Below, one piece after another: positions 1-15,300 of a stretch of DNA of 64,000 bases; the stretch's first letter is position 1; each line of letters opens with the position of its first letter. The stretch is taken from positions 30,583,131 to 30,647,130 of the forward strand of contig JAGTTD010000013.1 in the NCBI GenBank assembly GCA_018398585.1. The letters are read 5' to 3'. The translations under genes and the position numbers were made by a program. The notes beneath the pieces are model-generated. The model saw only the letters and a program-made list of their open reading frames with translations, ran no database searches and was not told the origin of the DNA. Origin of the DNA: Simmondsia chinensis. Taxonomy: Eukaryota; Streptophyta; Magnoliopsida; Caryophyllales; Simmondsiaceae.

Positions 1-96
1 TTTACGAGGTAAAGTTTATGGTTAAACCAAACAGAACTAGAAAAGGGGGTTAATGATTGCCCTTACAACAATTAAACCAATTTACTCCAAAACCAA

Positions 97-208
97 ACAA
101 CAATAACAACAATCCTAGTGCACAAAGGGCTCCCACCAAAGCAGGGTTCAGGGAGGGTAAGATGTACATAGCCTTACCTTTTCAGGGTAGTACCCTAAAG
201 GGAAGTTG
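97..208 (-). repeat. SINE copy S1 (Au/TS-like body)
   Basis: On the minus strand it reads a GTAGGGTAAGGCT-like body and a GGGAGCCC box, then a tail of TTG units (AACAACAATAACAAC on plus). It lies in the last visible PrimPol intron and lacks a 5' head. Confidence 0.7.
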
Positions 209-274
209 TTTTTTAATTACCACAAAATTAATTGTACCCCAGAAATTTGTTCTGAATTAATTAGTTTTACATAC

Positions 275-340
275 CTCTGCAGTCAGGATCATGACATTTC
301 TGATAATAAAGAGCCCATTGAAGGTCAGCAACATAGATAA
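275..340 (-). CDS. PRIMPOL: PrimPol exon 12 (zinc ligands 3-4), last exon visible
   Basis: It has acceptor ATCCAG and donor AGAG|GTATGT. It encodes VIYVADLQWALYYQKCHDPDCR, completing the zinc finger. It ends in phase 1, so at least one more exon lies beyond the left edge. Confidence 0.9.
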
Positions 341-3300
341 CTGGATTCCAAAAGGAGGTAACCAACATGAGTTGATGCACTAAATCTCAGGGCTTGTTTG
401 GTGTCGTTTTATGTTTCTAATTTTTGGCTTTTGAGAAACTAAAAACCAGATCTGACAACGGTTTTTTTTTTTTTTTTTTTTTTTTGTATCTTTTTACTCG
501 AACTAGGAAAAAAAATGTAAAGCAAGAAACCAAAAACTAGAAAAAAGAAATCATTTCTAGAATCTGGTTTTTAATTCTAAAAAAACCAAAATTACAAACA
601 TCACACAAATTTTATTAAGGGAGTTGTTATTGCCAGGGGGTTTCTCTCTTTTTGGTAATTAAAAAAAAAAAATCAAAAATGCTGACTTACCCAAAAAAAA
701 TGTTATTGCCAGAGAAAAATTGCTAATGTGAGAGCCATAAAATTGCCTTGAAAACTACGATAAGCAATAACAACTTTGCCCCAACAATAACATCACCCTT
801 CATTATTATTATTTCATGTATTACAGTAGTGGAAAAGGATTGTTGCTATGACAGAAGCGTACCATGATTGCTTTTATGCTGTCGACCGATCCGTTCACAG
901 TATCTGTTCCTTGACATGCTGTAGACCATCAATCCATACTCAGAAAACCAATACCAGCTTCTTATTTTTCCTGCAAGTTGGAGCACATCACCACAACTTA
1001 AAATAAGCAAATGAATCATATTAATGAGATTATAATTTGAGACATGCAAGCGACCCATGTTTCCTTAGAAACACCTGAGGTACCCGATTGTGCAGAAGAG
1101 GTTACAAAGTAATCGGGAGAGGAAATCGACTAGATATGTCATGAAGTTATCTTGGGTCCAATCTTAGTTTAAAGTAACGTATATTCTGGAAATACCAATC
1201 CAATCCAAAACACTAATTTGGCTAGGATTTAACCGGTATTATTCCGTCCAACATTTAGACTAGGGTCACGAGCTGGCTCGTCATAAAGCTCGAAAAGCTT
1301 GGCTTGTTTCGAGCCCAAGCTGAGTTAAGCCTACTCATTTAGCTTATCAAGCGGAGCCCAAGCCTAGTGAAACTCGGGCTTGTAGGCTTGTGAGTCCTAA
1401 ACGGGCCTAAGCGAGCCTTATCATAATATAATTTGTTAGCTTTAATATATCAAATCGAGCCAAGTTTGAGCCTAAATGAGCCAACTCAAGCTGAAATGAG
1501 CCTAGAATAAGCTTAATTGAGCCTAAAAATTGAAAGTTTAGTTTGGATCTCACTGAGCCACATTCGAGCTCAATTGAGCGGAGACCAAGCTTGAGCTTTT
1601 GACGAGTAGAGCTCGAGCTCGAAGTTTTCAAGCTCAACGAGCTTCGAGCTGAGCCTAACAAACTCAAGCTCGAGCTCGGGCTCCGCTCGCCTCGGCTCAA
1701 ATACACCCCTAATTTAGACCTTTACTAGTCTAGTACAAGTTTAGACTAATGAACACCTTTCATGAACAGATAGTGGCTTTATGCAATAAAAGAAGCAAAA
1801 CAAACAAGAAAAGGACAAATACCAGAAACATCTCCAATAGAAGCAACAGATTCTATAAATGCATCCAACGCAGGGAAAGGGGATTTCCCCATAACGCAAG
1901 TACTCGCGACGTCACCGCTGCAAGGACCAGATGCAAATTCTTCAAGGCCCGTAAAAGGTATCCTAAAATTATAATTTACCTGCATTCATATAACAAACTT
2001 GATGAATATATTAAGCAACAATGTAAAGAAAGGGACTTTTCAAGTAGCAGTTCCAACTGTATCTGAGTTTGTCTGTCTTTCCAAAACAGTTATTTGCTGA
2101 TAGAAGTACTAACTGGACAGATAATTTAACTAAACTTGACGAGTACTAGAAGCGCTCATCAACAAAAAGAAGAAATATCATCTCACCAAAAAGAAGATTA
2201 TTCCTTTCACCAGAAGAAATATATCTCTTTAGAGTCTACAAAAAGATGACTGAAGTCCTTTGTCTTTGATCCACTTAGAGATTTACTCCTTTCAGTGGAA
2301 ATAACAAGTCTTAACAGAGATAAGGCTAGCTTGTCCCTCTTTTGAGAGATGAATGAGATGAATGAGCATGAAGAGCTGAAAGTGTGAAGACTAAATGATG
2401 AAAATGGTGCGTAAATGTAAGTCTGGGTGAAGTGCGGTGGTGAATTGTGAGGTGTGACATTAAACAGAAGTGTGAGTGGAGGTTTTGGGTGTATTGGGTC
2501 TTGGGTTATAACTAAAAATAGTAATATGTATATTTAATAGAGAAAGTTTGACTCCCAATTAAGTCTCATGGGTTTCTCACTATTTGAGAGAGAGTTTCCA
2601 CGTAAATTTCAATAGTTGTTTTTGCATCTATTTTTTGCTTGCGTTTCTTTTGTGTGATTTTTCCTGAAACTTTAAAATACTTTCGCCAGGGACATGTCTA
2701 TATTTCTCATATGATCCATACATAAAGGGAACGAGCAAGAAGATCATCGACATCCCTAGGAAAACTGAACTACTAACGAAACGTTAAGGTAACCAGAAAA
2801 TTTTCAAATTTTCTTGGGTCACAAGAGAAGCCTAGATGCATCTTATTCACAATCAGTTTCTTAGCAACATGCCTTGGGAGAAAATATGAAACCATGCTGA
2901 AAATTACCTCCGTGTCAAACTTCAGGGTCTTTACACAATCTAACTCCATTTTGCAGACTAAAAGCTTTTCGCAGTTCTCATCAATATTGCAGATCAAGGA
3001 TGCATTGAACATGTCTTCTACACTCTGTACATTATCAGCCAACAACATTACATCAAATGCAAAACATGTATTTTGTACATTAAAGGCTTGCTTGGTATTG
3101 TTTTCTATTTGCAGTTTTTAGGTTTTTTTTTTTTTTTAAAAAAAAAAAAAAACTAAAGATCATAGATTTTCTAGTTTTTGGTTCCTTATTTCAATTGATT
3201 CTAATTCAACTGAAAACGGTAAACCAAAAACCACAAACTCATTTTCAAAACCAGGTTTTTAATTTTTCAAAAACCAAAAATTGCGAACAGAAACAATACC

Positions 3301-6300
3301 AAATAATCCCTAAGGATGTTGAAAAGCCCAAATAGAAAAGATATTGACTGTTAAATTTTATTTGAGAATGAGTATAGCATGAGCATAAATGGTGCCTAGA
3401 AATCCTCACTCCAGAAAATATAGACAACAGAGAAGGATAGGTGTAAACAAGCAGGCTCATGTTTAAACACGCAAAGCAAGCAGGTAGTCACAGTTCAAGT
3501 TGGTTTATAAACGAGTTGACGGGCGATCGCCCAGCAGATTACAAGTTGAACTTCAATTATTATTCTCATTTCAACATTTTTTGTGGTAAACAGCACATAT
3601 GAGACTCCCACCCATGGGAAGAATCCAAAACAAGAAAAGACAAAGGCCCAATAGTTTCTCTTCCTTTTCTTTTGGTGGTGGGGGGAGTATATGACTTAAA
3701 CTTCCATGTCAAGGAGCACAAGATCTCTTTCTTCAACAAGATGGTACCATACCAAATGTGCACGACAAACCTAGTCTGCTTTATAAGCAGTTTTTGGGTT
3801 CTTTTGATGCAGCACAAAGGAGAAATTAAGTAATTTCAAAAACAACTATTAAACACCTGGATTCGTTTAGCTCAAAAAGTATCTCCATAAGGTAGGGTCC
3901 TATTTATAGTGTGGTACCCTAAATTTGAAAAGATAAAGAAGTCTATTTCCGTTATAACTAAGAAATTAAAAAAAAATGATAATAAAAATCTTGAGAATTG
4001 TAACCTTAACCTCATTATAAACAAGGAAATTATCATTTAGGTATCGTCCGATTTAACCATTCACCACTTAGATAGACGTTTTATTATATACAATTGGTTA
4101 CCTTAAGGTTTAAAAATTTTATCACTTGGGTATCTTGAAGTTTTAAAGTTTTATGAATTAGGTACCCTTGTATTGACATTCCATAGATTTTAGTGGAAAA
4201 CGTTAAAGTAGAACATATTCCGATAATATGTAAGTATCTTCTTATTAAAATGTGATATTTTTTGCTTAAAAATCCAAACGTGAAACATGAAGATTTTTTT
4301 TCCAAATAATGCTGACATCACATATGATTTTGGAAATATATAGGTAGCTTATACCAAAATTCGGTAAATTTTTATGGTAATTCACTAAATTTTTGCACAA
4401 AAACATTGATATGGCTTACATATGTTACCATAATCATGCACTAATCAATCATTTTCCACATAAATTGGTCAATTTTTTTCAAAAATTCATCAAATTCCAA
4501 CATGCAGTACCTAGGTAATAAATTATTTAAGCTTGAGGGTACCTTATTATATATATTGAAACATCTATGAACCTAGGTAAATGTTCAAACCTCAAGATAA
4601 AGCTTGTTGGACTGGTAGAAGCACCACGTAGCCCAAGTTTTGGTTGAAGGGTAAGGTTTGTTGGCATCATATGGTATGAAATAATACCTCCTGATAGAAT
4701 GGCCACCCACATTGTTGCCTATGCGTATAAAACATTGGAATACGTATGAAAGGAAACATTGCAACATCAAAATATTAAGCAAGCGGATTATAGTGTCAAA
4801 TTGTCCATCTACCAATGAAAGATGCATCACCAAGAAGCTCAAAGAGCCTTCCCTTCATTCACTCAATGGAACAGCCATAGCTGGAAGTTAGAGATCCTGG
4901 AACACCTCCCAAAGCCTTCACTCCGAGGGCCACAGATAGGAAGCGCACCTTTAAGTATTGTTATGCTTACTTGTGGAGCCTGATTTAGTGGCCTTGTCTA
5001 TAATGTAGAGGATTAGGCCAATCCGATTTAGGCCCATGGCGCACTAGGTTTTAGTGCATGGCTATATATACACATTAAGATTGTGCGAGTCATTTGCACC
5101 ACTTAAAAGTTGTCTCCCGTACTATTCTCAAATAGTAGAATTATTGTGAGAAAAGACTATATTAAATCCATGTGGATAACAAAACTAACATAAAATCCGC
5201 AAAAAGGTGTGGAAGATGAAGGAAAAAGAGAAGAGAGAGAAGGGGGGGGGGGGGGGGGGGGGGGGATGTTTCAAATCCATACCATTTCCTTACATTTGAA
5301 GCGTCCAGTAGGCACAAGCATGGACCTTTTCCCTGCTTTTGATGATAGAGCTAAACGGAAGCAACGATTTCTTGAATAGACAGCAGTGTCAACAAAAAGT
5401 TGGGCAGCACAGTTTGAATCTTTGGAAACAAAGAGCTGTTCAAATCTCTTATCCTTCTCCTTATAACTATGTATCCGAGAGCAGATCTGATAGAAAGACA
5501 AGCTGAACATTAAGCAAAAACCAAAGCCAAAACAAAACATGAAGTAACGTTTAGGGATGCACTTTAACAAAATGACACATCATATTCATGAATTTAGTAA
5601 CATTCCCTTCTATCCATGTTTGGCTTGAAGTACAAAACAAACGATGCATCAGAAAACATATCCGTGGAATACCTCAGCAACAAATGCACCAGTATGCGAG
5701 TTGTCCTTAAAAGCAATCTGAGGGATGCGTATCACCAAATGACGAGAGAACTTTTCTGAACAAGTAATATCAGAAGAAAAAAGAACCTCAATGTAGTTTC
5801 CAGAAAAGCCATCTCAAACAAATGATAGAACACCTTGACATCAGCTTTTCCCCAAAAAAAAAGAAACAAAAGAATTAGGACTTATTACCCTAAGACTGGA
5901 ATTGTGGTTCATTTGCAATGGGAATTACAATGCCAATTCCAGGGCCAAGATATAACCACATTTCATACATTCCAATTCTATGGGGAGGGGAGAAAAATTG
6001 CAATTTCGCACTAACTCAACTGACACAAAACCCAAAATTATCCAACCCAATTTACTCATGCGCAAAATAACTCAAAGCCGAAATGACCCAACCCAACTAA
6101 AATTTCACTCAAAACTTGAAATGACCTAAATCAATTGATTTGAAACCCCAAATAATCCAACACAACTCAGATGCGACTCAATTTGACTCGAAGGCAAAAT
6201 TACCAAACCCAATTAACCCAAAACTCAAGATGACTCAAACCCAAAATGAAGCTATTTAACTTAGAGAAACTTGAATTCGACCCAACCAAACTAAACTCTA

Positions 6301-9300
6301 GACCTAAAATGACCCAATCGATTGTACCATAAGTGGAGATTACTCAAACTTAAAATGATTCAAACCAACTCAAGTTGCCAAACTTGACTTGAGTTTGACC
6401 TAACCCAAGATGACTATGAAAAATGAACCAACCTAATTGACCCAAAATTGAGATGACTCGAACCAAAAATGACCCACCCAAGATGATTGAAATCCCAAAA
6501 TAACTCAATCTGATTAATTCAAAATCTAAGATGACTTGAACCAAAAATGATCTGATTTGACTCAGAACCAACCCAAGCTAAGCCAAAATCTAAATGAACC
6601 AACCCAATTGACCTAAAACTCGAAATGATGATTAACCTGAAACTTAAGATGACTCGAATTCTAATTGTAATTACAATTGCAATCTAGGATTCCATGTTAT
6701 CCAAATAGTGGAATTTTCCTAATGCTATATCAACTAGAATTAGAATCCAAATTGCAATTCCACAATCTAACTGCAATTCCAAGTGCCAAATAGGGCATAA
6801 TAGATTGAAGGACGGAATTGGGAAATCAATATTTGCAGAAAATCACATCAGATAATAACTCGTGGTTCCTATAACTAGTTCGTATCCATACCTTCAGTGG
6901 AGGAATCGAGTTCCAATACCCAATCTTGTTCTCCTTTTATGCAATATTTCTCCAGTAAGGCTTCAAAAACGACTGATATCAAAAGATCAACCATTTCGTC
7001 ACCATTTTTATCTACATTCTCTCTCTTATTAAACTCCAAATCAAAGTATAGATGGCAAGGCAAACCCTGCGAGTGGAAGCAAGTTAGACCATAGTAATTG
7101 GATGATACAATTATTCCTTTAATAGTGTGGCCACAGAAATAACTATACAGCCATGTGTCCTTGAAACTATAACTTTTTGCTCTCCAAAGGTTAAAATTTT
7201 AACAGTGATACCATGAAAGTATATATCGACTCAACAAACACATCAAGTAAGATTTGATTAACCTCGTATGATTATTTGATGCAGAGGACACAAATTGTAT
7301 CTAGGCTAAAGCTACTACACCAAACACCATTACTGGTAGCCTCAAATCCTCATGATGAAGCAAACCAATATAAGTCATTTAAAAAAGGTAAACAAGGTAA
7401 ATCTTGATCACCCAATACGGTAAATTTCGGAGGATTAAGACATTTTATGCAATATGAATAAAACAGATAAAGTAACAGATGAGCCACATGCACCAGCAAT
7501 GCAAATTGACCCTACCATCTTGTATTTTAAGTCCCTTTGTCTTGAGAAGGAAATGACTGGACGCTTCTCAATGAATACATATAATTCTATAAATTTGCAT
7601 TGGAGACAATCATAGCAAATTCTATTCTTGCACTTTCATTGGCATTCTGTGCCGTGAGAGGATACAACATACATAAATTGGTTCATACAAATACTTAAAA
7701 CACAGAAATGAATCACTACTTGTACAAATATTGGAAAAATTCCCATCTCCTCCCCCCCACCCAAAACCCACCAAAAAAAAAATAAATAAATAAAAATCAC
7801 GGCAGCTCAAGTGATGCCTTCAGAGTTAAATGCTTTTTCCAGTGTACCAGATTTTTACATGGGCATTGGCATATTGCTGCCTTTCTTTGAGTACATGCTC
7901 AGAATGATATCCCAATGATCTTGGCCAAACCAATTGAAAATTCTTGGAGAATGTAATAATGTTTGTAATTCAAGGCCTTCTTGTCGACATTGAAGGAGCA
8001 GTTTTAAGTTCATTTTCTTAGTATGTACGTATACCTCCACTGTTTCCTGTTTGTGCACTTCTATTAGGTGTTTCCACAACCATCAGCACAAAGGAGAGAA
8101 GGATGCAATCTCTTAAATGATCTTAAGTTGGTAACTTAGTGTATCCAAGTCAGTCCCATTCATACATCTTAATTCAGAAACAAGATTGTGCAATTCACCT
8201 CCTGAATGACCTCATAATGGTGGCGGAATTTGGGATCCATATTTTGGTACCTAGAAACAGATGATCAGCACATGCAACTTAGTTTTACCTTTTGAGAGAA
8301 GAATTTCATAAGAAGGTGACAACAACAACAAAAAAACCTAGTGCCTCAAGGGCTGCCGCTAATGCAGGGTCTGGGGAGGTGAGACGTAAGCAGCCTTACC
8401 CCTCTAGGGTGCCACCCCAAAGGAGGCTGTGCCTGAGATGAACCATGTACACAAATATTCCATGGGGTACATCAAATATATGAATTTACAAAAGAAAAGG
8501 ACACGTAGCAAAGGTAACCTTCGCCAAAACTCTTGATATGTTGAAACAAGGAATCGTCTCTGCCCATTAAAGTGATCTTGATAACTGAAAACCCAGACAT
8601 TTGCATGATCTTTGGAGAACTTTATGGCTTCATCCTGCCTTGGAAATGTAGCCCATATTTCCTTCCTGAGCTTACAAACAAGAAACAAAGACAATAGCGA
8701 CAGGAAATTACTTAAAGATGCAAATTGTTCACTTAGTATGGATTAAGACAGAGGTGATTGAACATATAGCATATTACCTTAAGTTCAATCGACGTTTCTC
8801 AGCAAGATCAACACGTATTTCACGTAGCAATCTTAGCAAACTGGATGGCTTCTTTGGAGGTACACCATGTGGAGATCCATAGAACACAACTGGAGAGATC
8901 TTCCTGGCATCGCTGACTTTGTTTGCTTTGTCTGTCTGGAAGCTGATGAAATAGTTATATCTCTTAAGCTTTATGATATGCAGTAAACTACATACTGAGG
9001 AAAAAAAGATGGGAAAAAAGGGAACCAAAGGTTTCAACTTTCAAGCTCTTTAGCTCCCAAAAAGAGTAAAATATAAAAATGAGGGGTAAGTTTAAGAAAT
9101 TAGAAACAGAAGCATGTAATGAATATGTGCATCTATGAAATTCGATTGCGGTTATCTTTAGCTCGATATTGAGGTGAATATTTGTGTCGCATAGCTAAAC
9201 CAAACGCTTCGAACCATCCAATCAGAATAACCACTAGATCAATCACTTTAAACCATACTATTCAAGAAACCACATAATTTATATCAAACCAGAATCTCCA

Positions 9301-12300
9301 CCAAATTGCTCGCCCGGGTACTCAATAAACAAGAAATAGCACGAATTGAACATACCCTTCCAGATTTAAGATGTATATCCGGGGTGTTTTGCTTGCTTTG
9401 GCCTGCTTGTCTCGGGGATTCAGTTTCAGATCCCTCAAATCTTGTTCCATCTTGCTTCAATCTACTAGCATTTGTTCTTCTCTCCCCCCTTGCCGAATCT
9501 GAGTAGACATGTTGTACGATAGTTTAATAGAAGGAAAAAGTTTGCATAAACAGACTATCAAATATTATTGACTCATTTGTTGGGAAAACAAGACATCCAT
9601 TAATGAATAAATTGTCTAAAACATTTCCTTCAGTGCAGACTTCGTCAAGTACATATGCTCTTTAGAGTAAAACAAATACAATGCTGCAAAACAGGTTAAA
9701 AGCTATCCTCCCTGTCGAGGTGGATAATGCTGGAAATACAAAAAAAGGAACACAAATTTCTCCTTCAGTAAATAACACTCCATGAGGTTCCAGGCTGTTG
9801 ACTGCCTAATATGCATCTCTTCCTTAGAAGGTGGAAAGATTCATAATTTGTTTTTGTTAATTTTTTTTTTTAATCAAAAAAAAATATCATTAAGAGAGAA
9901 AGAATTTACCAACAGTTAAGGACAAGATGTCCTCAATCATCAAATATAACACAAAAATTAATAATGCAAAGCCCTCCAACCCTCTGCAAATCTACCAATG
10001 CTATTCCGGAAGAGTTGGAAGATTCATAATTAGAACACATTACTAAAAGCAATCGCAAACAAGGAAAAAGTGTCAAAGCTATATCAAAATCTTATCTATT
10101 TATAAGAATACAATCAACCCGTGTTTGCATAAATAAAGGTCCAGATGAGTTCGATTCAGTTTGAAAAGTGAAGTTGTGACAATTATATTAACATGGCAAG
10201 TAACTCATTTCATCCCGCCAGATCAAAAGCAACGGGATTAACAACTGTTTCACTACCACAGGAGTTTCTCAACAATAACAACTATGAGATTACTATTTTC
10301 CCATGAACAAAATTTTCAAACGAAGTTAAGGAAGACTTAGCATAAGGGTAAACCACAACCAATCAAGACCCCAAGCAACACAAGCAAATGGTTCAAGCCC
10401 CTGAATTTGGGGGTCCCTAAATTAATTTGACACGTACCAACTATTGTTAAATTTTACCGGGCCTTAGGCCCAATTCATGGAATTGGCACACATGAGATCC
10501 ACATATAAGCCCAAGTAGAGTTCTATCCTAAAACCAATTGGCATTAGATAAAGTAACCTACTAAGCTTATATAATGATCTCTTCTCTCTCACAACTCCAA
10601 TGTGGATATATGTGGAGTCCTCAACATCTATCTTTATTGTTTATTAAATTAACTAATTAATATGAAAGACCCCATTTTGAATATCAACTTTGGGCCCTAA
10701 AATTCTCACAAGCAGACCTGCAAGGTTGAGGTGCTAGAACAAGTGGTTACAAAATCATCTCCTCCAAACCCATTTAGCAAACCAAAGAGTTATTTACACT
10801 GTTTGTACCTGATATTTTTTAGGTTTGTTTAAATTAGTCCCTCATCTTTTCTTGTATTCAAAATGTTCTCTAATTTTTATAACTTTGTTCAAAATAGTCC
10901 TTGATTTTTCTTTTGTTCAAAATAATCGCTAATGGTTTAATATAGAAAAATTATCACTTAGATACCCTGAACTTTGAGCATTTATCACCTAAGTCCCTTA
11001 ATGTTTCAATATATACAGTAATGTACCTTGAGGTTTTAATATTTTATCACCTAGGTACCCTATATCGGAATTTGATGAATTTTTATAAGAATCTAACCGC
11101 TTATATACAGAAAATGATGATATTGTACACGATTACGCTAATATATATAAGCTATGCCAATTCCTTAAGCAAAAAGTACAAAGTACAATAAAAAGTTCAC
11201 CAAAGATTGATATGAGCTACCTATATATTGCTAAAATTACGTGATGTTAGTATTTTTTTGCAAAAAATCATCAAACTCTAGTAAAGATACCGATATAGTG
11301 TCAGAATCATGTTCCATTTAACATTTCCCAACAAAAATCTATCGAATTTTGACAAAGGGGTACCTCATTGATAAAATTTTAAAACTTCAGGGTACCTAAC
11401 TGATAAATTGTTTCAGTTCCAAGATACCTCATTAAATATATCGAAACGTCAGGATACTTCGATCATAAATGGCCAAATCTCAGGATACTTAGGTCATAAA
11501 TGGCCAAACCTCAAGATACATAAATGATAATTTCCCTTTAATATAACAACATTGGTCCACCACATAGTAACCAAAATTAGGTAAAAATTAAAACAATAAG
11601 GAATCAATTTTATCATAAAATAAAATTGTTGTTATTGTCGTTTTATCAAGAACTAAAGTTGATAAGATTAAACCCTAGGAATACGACCTGAAACTTATAT
11701 GACTTAACTATGTCAAGAAAATTTAAGTCAAGAAATGTTCAAATATTATAGATTAAAGGGTGTAAATGTCAAGTGGCATAAGTTGTAAATTTTTTGGTAA
11801 ATATATTTTTGGGTACCCAGCTATTACTGTACATTTAAATAAATCAAGAGGTAAAATGCCATTGCTGCCCCTGACCGTGTGCGTTATTTACTTGCCCGTG
11901 CCACTACCCGCTGCCCGAAGCTTCTCCAGGAAGCTTCCCTGTTTTCAGTTTAAGTTGATGCCACGCGTCAGCCATCCGGGTAAACTGTTTGTGTTTCTTG
12001 TGGGCTTTTATGGACCGTTGATCTGGTTCGTACGAACGGCCGAGATTGAACCTTGGAGCTTTGCCACGGATCGGAGTTCGGTTGCCTATATATACTGACC
12101 CTTTTAGGGTCTGCCGTACGCTTTTCATTTTGCTCTCCGTTTTTCTCTTCAGCCACCGCCTCTCTTTGGTTTGCTCTGGCGATCTTGAGGCGATCGAAGG
12201 CGATTGAGTATATCCGTGGGTGTTAAGGCTTGATCGTTCAAATCTTGGTAGTTTGGAGCATGTATGAAGCCTTGTAGGCTTCGGTTGTGAGCTTTCTTTT

Positions 12301-15300
12301 CCCTTACTCTTTATTTTCGTTCTTCTTTAGGCTTCTGACTTAGAAGCCTTAAGGATCGGTTTTGTATAAAGTTGTATATCGTTGAAGTCTGGTCTGTAAT
12401 ATTTGAACTCGACTTATAGTGGATAGACTTCCCTAGAAATAGGGAGCCGTGGAGTAGGTCCTTCTTTAAAGGCTGAACCACGTAAATCTCGTTGTTATCG
12501 CTGTGTTCTTTGTGCATGTGTTCGGTGTTGGATGAATCTTGCTAAACTACAGTTACAGGTTTCTTGAACTAGATCTGAAGTAGTGAATCTTTGTTGTTAT
12601 TGTCGTTTTATCAAGAACTAAAGTTGATAAGATTAAACCCTAGGAATACGACCTGAAACTCAACAAGTGGTATCAGAGCATCAGGTTCTTTACCTTAAAG
12701 AAACAGTATGGCGTCTGCTAGGGTTGATATTGAAAGGTTTGACGGTAGGAATGATTTCAACCTATGGAAACTAAAAATGAAAGCTATCCTTATGGCACAA
12801 GGTGCTGGAACTGCACTTTTGCCCGAAAAGGATCAACCAACTTATCTAACTGAAAAGGAGAAAGTAGAAGTCGAACATAAAGCTTATGCTTCTTTATTAC
12901 TTAGTCTTGATAACTCGGTACTTAATCAGATTCGCTCTGAAAAGACCGTAGCAGATATATGGGCTAAGTTAGAAGAAATCTACAAGTCTGAGTCATTGTC
13001 CAATAGGATATTGTGCATGGAATCCCTTTTCACCTTTAAGGTGAGTGAGACTAAACCCCTAGAGGACTCTATAGATGAGTTCCATAAAATCTGTCAAGAT
13101 CTAGAAAATGTTAAAGTTACTGTTGCTGATGAATTGTTGGCTGTATTGTTACTATGTGCCTTACCTAAATATCTTAGGTCCTTTAAAGACACACTAAGAT
13201 ATGGACGTGACACTGTAGCATTGAAAGACGTAACAAAGGCCCTAAGATCCAAGATCCTAGAACTTAGGAAGGAAGGGAAGTATCCACCAACCAGTAACAG
13301 TGGGGAAGGGCTGTCAGTCAGGGGTAGGACAAAGACTCGAGACAACCACAACAACCATAACAACCATAACAACCATAACAATCATAACAACCATAACAAC
13401 TACAACAATAAGGAAAGGAGAAGAAGTAAGAGTCGAAACAGATCTAGTTCAAGACCTAGAAGAGATTGTAGTAAAGTAAAGTGTTATGAGTGTGGTAAAC
13501 TAGGCCACATTAAAAGATACTGTCCAGATTACCAAAGAAAATTTAACGGCACAACTGACAACGCTGAATTTAATGACGGATATGACTCCGCTGAAGTATT
13601 AGTAGTATCCACAGACCAAACTACACATGAGTGGGTTCTAGACTCAGGGTGTAGCTTCCATATGACTTCAGATAGATCCTTCTTTGCTGAATACCGGACT
13701 GTAGCAGGGGGAAAGGTGCTGTTGGGAAATAACCACGGATGCCAAGTAGTTGGGATAGGGTCAGTTAGGGTTAAGGGGTCAAACGGGATTGACTTTACCC
13801 TAAAGGGAGTTAGGCATGTGCCTGAACTTAGAAGGAACCTAATTTCTCTAGGACAATTAGACCAGGCTGGTATGACCTTAAAGGCACAACAGGGGGTAAT
13901 GAAGGTCCTTAAGGGTTCCCTTGTAATGCTAAGAGGAGAGGTCAAGAACGGTCTATATGTGCTTAGAGGTGACGTAGTTCCTGCTGGCTGCTCTATTGTA
14001 GAGAAAACTGACCTAACCAACCTTTGGCACAAAAGATTAGGACATGTATCAGAGAGGGGCCTGAATGAGCTGAACAAGAGAGGGCTGTTAGGGGGTGGTT
14101 ATGTGTCTAAACCTGATTTCTGTGAGTCATGCATATTTGGAAAACATCATAAACTATCTTTTAAATCTGGAATCCATATAACTAAGTCACCGTTAGACTA
14201 TATCCACTCTGACCTGTGGGGACCAGCAAGGGTACCCACTTTAGGTGGAGCATACTACTTCCTATCTATGGTAGATGATTTCTCTAGGAAGGTTTGGGTT
14301 TACCTACTTAAAACAAAGGATGAATGTTTTAGTGCCTTTGTTAGGTGGAAGAACCTTATAGAAAATCAAACAGGTAGGAAGATTAAGGTACTTAGAACTG
14401 ATAATGGACTTGAATATATAAACGCTGAATTTGATAGTTTATGTGCTCAAAATGGTATTAAAAGACACAACACTGTTAGGAAAACTCCTCAACAAAACGG
14501 ACTAGTTGAAAGAATGAACCGTACGCTCCTAGACAGGGTAAGATGCATGTTATTTGCATCAGGACTTGGTAAAAACTTTTGGGGGGAGGCTGTAGCTACT
14601 GCATGTTATCTAATTAATCGTACTCCCTCCTCTGCAATTGATTTTAAAACTCCTGAGGAAAAATGGACTGGAAAAACAAGCGACTATTCTATTTTAAAGG
14701 TTTTTGGATGTGCTGCGTATGCACATCAATCTGAAGGAAAACTTGAACCCAGGGCTATAAAAGGTGTTTTTCTAGGCTATCCGGATGGTGTAAAGGGGTA
14801 TAGGGTGGGTGTTAGGGATGGAAACAGAACCAAAATAATAATTAGTAGGGATGTAACCTTTAATGAAGAGGAATTCCCTTACTTGGAGAAAATAATGGCT
14901 GCCGATACAGCAGCCACTTCCTCCAACCCTAGGAAGTATGATCCTGAACTCTATGAGTTCGAGATCAGCCCACCAGAGCCTGTATACCAGGAAAACCAGA
15001 CCTTAAATCCTGAGGAAGAGGTGACTGACAGTGCTGAAGGGAGCACTGAACCTCAAGAAACAATTGAACAAACAGACCTATCAAACTACCAACTAGCTAG
15101 AGATAGGGAGAGGAGAGAAATTAGGGCACCAGTTAGGTTTGGCAGTGCGGATTGTATTGCATTTGCCCTAAATACTGCCCTAGAGTATGTAGAATCAGAA
15201 CCTCTCACTTATACTCAGGCTATTAGTGGGGCTGCCTCTGAACAGTGGCTTAAAGCCATGACAGAGGAAATGGAGAGCCTCAAAAGGAACAAAACTTGGG

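Noticed and set aside
11766..12098. 110-aa open frame repeated in each LTR
   Set aside because: It overlaps U3, the TATA box and the repeat ends, shows no domain, and would lie upstream of the transcript start.
13345..13408. CRISPR-like short repeats (AACCATAAC)
   Set aside because: They are an in-frame HNN codon repeat inside gag, without spacers.
13529..14077. 182-aa minus-strand open frame, repeated at 21280-21828
   Set aside because: It is the antisense of the copia gag-protease region; it is open only because the polyprotein frame shapes it.
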